In this document: piece by piece, positions 48,801 to 57,800 of the stretch
Position numbering within the stretch: the stretch's first letter is position 1
How the letters are laid out: every line of letters starts with the position of its first letter
Source of the DNA: Pterois miles
Lineage: Eukaryota > Chordata > Actinopteri > Perciformes > Scorpaenidae
Assembly: GCA_947000775.1 (NCBI GenBank)
Contig: CAMQGK010000299.1
Coordinates: forward strand, 19,516,001-19,580,000
Direction: 5' to 3'
DNA length: 64,000 nt
Position numbers and translations under genes: made by a program
Notes under the pieces: generated by a model
Told to the model about the DNA's origin: nothing
Database searches by the model: none
The model's input: the letters and a program-made list of their open reading frames with translations, nothing else

Positions 48801-51800
48801 TCTGCCGCTTCCGGCCCGCCGTCCGTCCGTCTGTCCGTCCGTCTGTCTGTAATACGTCCTGGTGCTTTGTTGCCATCCTTCCTCGTCTCTTTATAAATCC
48901 GACTCATCCGTTGCCAGGGCGACGTGTGGATCTGCATGGAGCTGATGGACACCTCCCTCGACAAGTTCTACAAGCAGGTGATTGAGAAGGGAATGAGCAT
49001 CCCGGAGGACATCCTGGGAAAGATCGCCGTCTCAGTAGGTTCACTTCAAACACACTGTGAACGATGAGTGAACGTACGTCCTGTGAATGCTGCGCTCACG
49101 CTAGCTTAACGGTTGTTATGTCACTCTCTACTTCTTACTGCTGTTATTACAGATAGTAGATGGTCATGTCACTGCTTGTTATCGCTGTGTTATTACAGAT
49201 AGTAGATGGTCATGTCACTGCTTGTTATTGTTGTGTTATTACAGATAGTAGATGGTCATGTCACTGCTTGTTATTGCTGTGTTATTACAGATAGTAGATG
49301 GTCATGTCACTGCTTGTTATTGCTGTGTTATAACAGATAGTAGATGGTCATGTCACTGCTTGTTATTGCTGTGTTATAACAGATAGTAGATGGTCATGTC
49401 ACTGCTTGTTATCGCTGTGTTATAACAGATAGTAGATGGTCATGTCACTGCTTGTTATCGCTGTGTTATTACAGATAGTAGATGGTCATGTCACTGCTTG
49501 TTATCGCTGTGTTATTACAGATAGTAGATGGTCATGTCACTGCTTGTTATTGCTGTGTTATTACAGATAGTAGATGGTCATGTCACTGATCGTTATTGCT
49601 GTGTTATTACAGATAGTAGATGGTCATGTCACTGCTTGTTATTGCTGTGTTATTACAGATAGTAGATGGTCATGTCACTGCTTGTTATTGCTGTGTTATT
49701 ACAGATAGTAGATGGTCATGTCACTGCTCGTTATTGCTGTGTTATAACAGATAGTAGATGGTCATGTCACTGCTTGTTATTGCTTTGTTATTACAGATAG
49801 TAGATGGTCATGTCACTGCTTGTTATTGCTGTGTTATTACAGATAGTAGATGGTCATGTCACTGCTTGTTATCGCTGTGTTATTACAGATAGTAGATGGT
49901 CATGTCACTGCTTGTTATCGCTGTGTTATTACAGATAGTAGATGGTCATGTCACTGATCGTTATTGCTGTGTTATTACAGATAGTAGATGGTCATGTCAC
50001 TGCTCGTTATTGCTGTGTTATAACAGATAGTAGATGGTCATGTCACTGCTCGTTATTGCTGTGTTATAACAGATAGTAGATGGTCATGTCACTGCTTGTT
50101 ATTGCTGTGTTATTACAGATAGTAGATGGTCATGTCACTGCTTGTTATTGCTGTGTTATTACAGATAGTAGATGGTCATGTCACTGCTCGTTATTGCTGT
50201 GTTATTACAGATAGTAGATGGTCATGTCACTGCTCGTTATTGCTGTGTTATAACAGATAGTAGATGGTCATGTCACTGCTCGTTATTGCTGTGTTATAAC
50301 AGATAGTAGATGGTCATGTCACTGCTTGTTATTGCTGTGTTATAACAGATAGTAGATGGTCATGTCACTGCTTGTTATTGCTTTGTTATTACAGATAGTA
50401 GATGGTCATGTCACTGCTTGTTATTGCTGTGTTATTACAGATAGTAGACGGTCATGTCACTGCTTGTTATTGCTGTGCTATTACAGATAGTAGACGGTTA
50501 TGTCACTGCTTGTTATTGCTGTGTTATAACAGATAGTAGATGGTCATGTCACTGCTTGTTATTGCTGTGTTATTACAGATAGTAGATGGTCATGTCACTG
50601 CTTGTTATTGCTGTGTTATTACAGATAGTAGATGGTTATGTCACTGCTTGTTATTGCTGTGTTATTACAGATAGTAGATGGTTATGTCACTGCTTGTTAT
50701 TACTGTGTTATAACAGATAGTAGATGGTTATGTCACTGCTTGTTATTGCTGTGTTATAACAGATAGTAGATGGTCATGTCACTGCTTGTTATCGCTGTGT
50801 TATAACAGATAGTAGATAGTTATGTCACTGCTTGTTATTGCTGTGTTATTACAGATAGTAGACGGTTATGTCACTGCTTGTTATTACTGTGTTATAACAG
50901 ATAGTAGATGGTTATGTCACTGCTTGTTATTGCTGTGTTATTACAGATAGTAGACGGTTATGTCACTGCTTGTTATTACTGTGTTATAACAGATAGTCAA
51001 AGCTCTGGAACATCTGCACAGCAACCTGCAAGTCATCCACAGAGGTGAGAGGCTGAAACCATTAAAGCTCTCAGACAGTGTGTCAGTATCCTCCTCTGAG
51101 ATGCACCGTCACTCTGCTGCTTTCTTTCTTTCTCTTTCTTTCTCTCTTTCTTTCTTTCTCTTTCTCTTTCTCTTTCTTTCTTTCTTTGTATCTTTTAGTT
51201 TCTTTCCTTGTTTTTTCGTTCCTTGTTTCTTTCTTCCTTCGTTTCTTTCGTTCCTCATTTTTCTTTGTTTCGTCGTCTCTTTCTGTTTTTCTTCCGTTCT
51301 TTCTTTCTTTCTTTCTTTCTTCCCTCCATCCAGCTCTCATTAAACCGTACCGCATGTTTCAGCCCATCAGCTAAAAGTCATTTATGCTGTTCTTTAAATC
51401 TTTTTGACCTTTCAGGCAGCCATTGATTTCCATTTATTTCCATTTGATAATAAAGTCTATCAGCAGACTTTTGAAACCAGCCTGAGTCATTTAATCCATT
51501 AGAACATCAAGTCTGCATCTATTCTAGTCAAAGCTGCATTATCATTTGACGTTTAGCACGACAGACTTTAAATTACTCTCCAGCTGCATTAAAATCTGCA
51601 TTTACCAATATCATTGTATTCAGTGTGTGTCGTGTGAGTCACAGTGATGAGTTCATTGTTCTGGTCTTCTCCGTTTTATTGGGAGTGTATCTCTGTTTGA
51701 CTGATGGTTGTTCTGTATACAGTCACTCAAACAGCTGTTTGTCGTGTCTCTCTCCAGATGTGAAACCCTCCAACGTGCTGATCAACACGCAGGGCCAGGT

Positions 51801-54800
51801 GAAGATGTGCGACTTCGGCATCAGCGGCTACCTGGTCGACTCTGTGGCTAAAACCATGGACGCTGGCTGCAAACCTTACATGGCGGTGAGCAGGGATGAA
51901 TCAGTGGGCTGTAATTTAACTCTTTCACAACTGACAAACCTGAAGCTTCATTTCAAACCAACTGACAATGTGACGGAGTCGCTGGTAGTGATGAACCTCC
52001 AGAGAAATATCAGTTGAATCTGCAGCTGCTCTCAGCTGTACGCAGCTTTCATAGAGAGTTTCAGCTCTTTCTTTACCTGCCTGACAGACAACTTGACTGT
52101 TCTGGTTCACTCTCAGCGTCGCTTTCATCATAAAAGCTATGCTCTACCTCTTCAGCAGGAAACGGCAGACAGTTAGAGACTAGCTGGTGAACACAGTGGA
52201 GCACTTATATATTTCCCTCAGGAGTTGGTGGAAACCAAAATCAGATATATAATATTGGACTTATATTCATCAGGGGACACAAACATGACTCCAAATGAAT
52301 GATCATGCTGCTCTGTAACTAAATATATATAGATAATCAACTGAAGTTCAACATATCAACTCTGTAGTGTGAAACATTTGTCTCCCCCTTCTGGCACTGA
52401 GAGTAATTACACAAACACCGCTGATGTATAATTATGACCATAACCTGAATATGACATCACCCATTAGTTTGTGTAAATCTGTTTTGAGGCTTCATGTTCA
52501 AAATATGGACAACTCCCAGACTGGACAACAGCGTGTTAGTGACCTGTCAATCAAAGGTAGCCCCGCCCCAAAGCATCCCTCAAACCTGCATTGTGTCAAA
52601 CAGCCAGCAGGGGGCGACTCCTGGTTCTATAGAAGTCAATGAGAAAATGATCCTACTTCTCTCTGACTTATTACCACAGTAAACACTGTAAACATGAGTT
52701 AATGGTCTCAATCACTAGTTTCAAGTCTTTTTCAGTAGAACATGATGTTCATTCAGTAAATTATGGTCAAATAGACCATAAAGCAGGGATGCCTTAGGGC
52801 GGGGCTACCTTGTGATTGACAGGTCAAACATTTCCATGTAAATGGATCATTTCTCTTGAAGATGAATGACAGACGCTACCTTAGAGTGCAGACAATCCAC
52901 CTCTCTGTCTCTCATTATCATCTGGTTACACTTTAACTGTGTCTGCTGCTGATTGGCTGAGTGGGTTTTAGGGCCAGGTGAGCGCTCAGTGTGTGTTCAA
53001 GGATGTTTAGGATGAGAGGGAAGCGTGCAGGTCGTCCCCGACAACCACCGCCATACATGACATCAGCCTTTCTTTCTGTCTCGCAGCCGGAGAGGATCAA
53101 CCCCGAGACCAACCAGAAAGGCTACAACGTCAAATCTGACATCTGGAGTTTAGGAATCACCATGGTAAATCAGCCTGATTTTTCATTTCTGTCGGACTTT
53201 ATATTGGAAAGTGGCTCTCATTCACACGCTTAATTCCCTTAATTTGTTCATCTCCGTTTCTGAAGTATTTGAAGGGTGAAAATGATTGGTAATAAAAAAC
53301 AGATCTGTTCTATGAGGCATGACTCCCTCTAGACCTGTCTAGACGTTTTATTATGAGTTGTTAAATATTCATAGTTTCTCATTTGCACATTTCCAACTCA
53401 GACCAGAGAGTATTTTTGGTGTCAAGGATTCAGGAATCTCTGGCAATTTCCCGTCATTTGAGCTCATCTTTCTCTCTGTTTTAAGCAGCAAATATTCCAG
53501 GAGACGGCGTTTTCAATGATGGAGGTGAAAAGAACAGTTTCATTATGAGTTTATGTCCAATATATGATCAACGCTGGGCGAGACAGAGAGAGCGATCAGT
53601 GTGTAAAACGCACTCGGGGTGGAGTATCTGTTAGTCCTCGAGTCCTCGAGAACCTGCACAGTGAAAACTGAAATAACTGAAATAACGTGAAGCAGCTGAT
53701 GAGGTTTTGACTCTGGAGGGTGAAACCACGTCGTTCTGTAGCATCGACGTCCTGTAAGATGAGTGAGGTATACTGGACGTCCCGTAGTGGGTTCACATGT
53801 AGAGTTATCCTCTGGCTGACATTTTGGAGTATCTCAGTTGTGTGTTATGTAAATGTAAATATTACCTCCAGAAACCTGAATACATGGTGGCCCAGACAAC
53901 TTAACACAATCAAAACAATAAAATGAATTAAAATAAATAAATTAGGGCTGTTAAAGTGAGCATGATAATGTGTTAGCGCAGATTTGTTTTAACATTAATT
54001 TCTTTAGCGCATTAACACAACTGTTGTGGTCTCATTTTAAAGCCAGAGTGAAAATACTGGTCTCATATGAAACTAGAAAACCTGATGAATCCATCGGTGC
54101 CAACCAGGTCAGACCAGCTTGTTGCTAAGGAAGCTAAGTAACGCACCTAACTTCGTTAAATTTTGTTGAGGTGAAACTGTCATGTCCATTTTCAAAGGGT
54201 CCTCTGACCTCCAGATATGTGAATGTAAATGGGTTCTATAAATTTGTCATATGTGCCAATAAGCTGTTCTTAGAGGGCAAATAACAGTAGTAATAAACAT
54301 AAAACATGAAATTATATTAATTTAGATTAATAAATAAAAATAGTGATAAGTAAAAACATCATAATGAATACATTTAGATAAGTAAATTAAAAGAAAAAAT
54401 AAGTTTAAAGAATAATTTAAATATGCACTAAATCACAAACCTTGATAGTGTCAGTGTCACCTGCCAAAATAAAAAATTAATGACTCCATAAATAATGTTA
54501 ATAATAATGTAAATAAAAATAGAATTAAATAGTAATTACAAATGTCATTCAATGCAGCACAAATGATAATAAAAATGATTACTATTAACTATTAATTAAT
54601 TAATAAAATGTTGATGATGATATTTCTGTTTTAAATTGCATCTTCATTTATTTATCTTTGTATTAATTCCCGTATTTATTTACTATTCTGTTACCCCTTG
54701 TCTTTATGTAGTTATTTTTATTTTTTAATTTTAAATTACGTTTTTTTTGCCCTTATTTTTTTATATTTATTTTTAAATATATGCATTTATTTTTGTGTTC

Positions 54801-57800
54801 ATACATTTATTGACAGCCCCCTCATTTGCATAATGAGGCAGAAATTTAAAAAGAAATGTATAAAGAAAAAAATATGAAAATAAATAACTATGGGGAAATA
54901 TAAAGAGAAAATCAACCAATAAATAAATAAATGCAAAAACAAAAGAATACATTAAAAAATTATGCAAAAAAAATTAATACATTTTAAAATGTGTAGAAAT
55001 AAATACATAAATAAATTACCACAATTAACCACAAAAGTAAATAAATGAGGGAATTAATACAAAGATAAAGAAGCAAATTAACACAGAAATATCAATTTAT
55101 GTCATATTCTATCAATTAATTAATGACTACATTTATTTTTAATATTACTTTGCTACATTTAATGACATTTATTTATTTATCGAATCATTAATTTATTTAT
55201 TGATTTTTATTTTGACAGGTTTCATCCTCCAAACTGTACAGGGTGATGATTAATAAGCAGATTAAGACTGGTCAGTTTCGTAATGCTTCATGTTCTCAGT
55301 GTCTGAGCGACCTGTCTTTCAGATCGAGCTCGCCATCCTGCGCTTCCCGTACGACTCGTGGGGAACGCCTTTCCAGCAGCTGAAGCAGGTGGTGGAGGAA
55401 CCTTCGCCCCAGCTTCCCGCCGACCAGTTCTCCCCCGACTTCGTGGACTTCTCGTCTCTGTGGTTCGTCGTTTTCTTTTGTTCTCTTTCATTTTTCACCA
55501 GCCAGAAAACTTTCAGATCCACATTTTCGATTGGATTCTTTTATTTCTTCGACACAATAACCCACTCAAGGCTGATTTCCTCAGCGAGACGCCAGCAGAG
55601 CCGCCTTGCTCTTCAGTGAATCTGATAGAAATGTGTGTTGATCCCAGCTGAGTAGGTTTCACTTCATTTCCCCTTTTCATCATTCACTGAGTTCACTGTG
55701 ACGCTCTGTCGCTGTTATTGTGAAGCCAAGAGCCTGTTCATAGTGTCAGCACACTGTTGATGCGTGTATAATGCAAAGAGGGCAAATAATAACAATAAAA
55801 AATGAAATTATAGGAATATTAATAAATAAAAATATTATAATAAATTAATACTTCAAAATGAATAATTAAAATTTAATCATTAAAATTAATAAATACATTT
55901 CAAACATTTTTTATTAAATTAAAAATGAATAAATAAATACAAACTAACCATAAAGACTTTAAACTAAAAGGCTGTAAAATCAACAAAATTGTCAGACATG
56001 CCAAGAGCCTGTTCTTAGTTTCTCAGCTTAGCAAAGAGGGCAAATACAAAATAATTATTATTATTTATTTATTTATTCTTATTCATTTTTAGTTATTTAT
56101 TTTACTAAGAAAAAATGAAATGATATTAACTTAGATAGATAAACAAAAACAATAATAATATTTCAATAAATTGAAATAAGTAAATTACAAGGAAAAAAAC
56201 AAATAAAAAAATAAATTTGATTAAATTAAAAACAATGCAACTTCACTTTGTTGGGTTGTAGCGGGTTCAGTTTTGTTTTGTAGCTCATTTTTAAAGAGTG
56301 AAGATACTATTAAACCAAACGAGTCCATCGGTACCAACCAGGTCATAGACGGAGGCTAAATAACACCTCAGGCGTTGGCGAGAAGAAACAGTCATGTTCA
56401 TTTTCAAATGGATCCCTTGACCTCTGACCTCCAGATGTGTGGATGTAAATGGGTTCTCTGGGTCCCCACCAGTCTCCCCTTTACAGACATGCCCACTTTA
56501 TGATAGTCCCAGTCAGTCTGGATCAAGTCATAGTCAAGTCAGCACTCTGACACACTGACAGCTGTTGTTGCCTGTTGGGCTGCAGTTTGCCATGTTCTGA
56601 TTGGAGCAGATTGTTGATGCTAAAGTCAGAACCTGGGAGGGTTTCTGGACAATATCTGGCATTGAGTAGTGTTCATTGATTAACAATAATTTAACAATTT
56701 AGGAGACTTCTGAAGATGTAAATCGATAAAGTAGTACAACATAGGTTTTCTCTCCTCTAGTCTGAAAGAAGACATGTTATGTTGTGTAGTGTCTCGCCTG
56801 TCTTCTTTACAGCCTTCCTCCACAGATAAAACTGTCGAAGGAACGTCGATGCATAAATGTGCAGGTTTAAGCACAGATTAACTCCGTACTGCTTTGACAT
56901 CCAGACTTGGAACTAAAAGCCGAACTCGGAGACTGAAGGCTGGAGATCTGCACATGGCTGAGGAGTCAGTGATGAGCTGCAGTAGTTATATTAATAATGC
57001 TGATGTTGTGTTTTGCTTCTGCAGCTTAAAGAAAGTTTCCAAAGAGCGGCCGACTTACACAGAACTCATGGTGAGTGTCGCTCTATTATCATTAAGGTCC
57101 CCTCCAGCTAGTTCTACTTCCTGTTTTCTGGTTAATGTTTTTCTCAGAGAATAGGGGTGTGGTTAATAGACTCATCACCACGGCAACCAGACTGCATCAT
57201 TGTTCAATCCAGTTTAGATGAATTTACTGCTTATTGGACCGCTAATGGGACCAGAATCATCCCAAGACACCGGCTCTCTCTCTCGCTCTCTTCTTCTCTG
57301 TTTCCTCCTGACGAGGTGGCCGTCCACCGCACGCCGCCCACAGCTCACTGGAGTTTCGGGATGTTTTGGAGGTTCATCCACCAGCACCGGATGCTCTCAC
57401 CTCAGCACCGACGCCACACCGGGCTGCTCTGAGATTCCTTTATTTCTCTAACGGGACTTTTCTCTGTGTCCCCATCGTTCAGACCTGTTAGAGGCCCACA
57501 GACCTCCGGTATCAGCTGCTTTCTGCTCATTTATCTTCATCAGGAGGAGTCGCTGAAGAAGAGAGAGAGTCAGAGTGTTGTGTTCATTCTGCCGGTGGGA
57601 TTTAGTGTTGATTTCACTAACTAGTTCACTATACCTAACAAGTCAACTACATCTAACTAGTTCACTACATCTAACTAGTTAAATAACTAGAAAGACAAAC
57701 TGACAGTTTGACCTGCAGCTTCTACTATAGTCGTACGTCAGCAACAGTGTGGCTGATATTAAATAATAATAAATATGAAATATCATAGAAAAGCCCAAAT

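Noticed and set aside
49105..50992. CRISPR-like array of regular repeats
   Set aside because: Units are contiguous with no unique spacers, in a vertebrate intron; it is a minisatellite.
51078..51374. 98-codon frame rich in Phe, Ser and Leu
   Set aside because: Translation of a CTTT microsatellite.
55290..55619. 109-codon frame across exon 10
   Set aside because: Only 55323-55462 matches MAP2K6; the rest is intron read-through past the weak donor.
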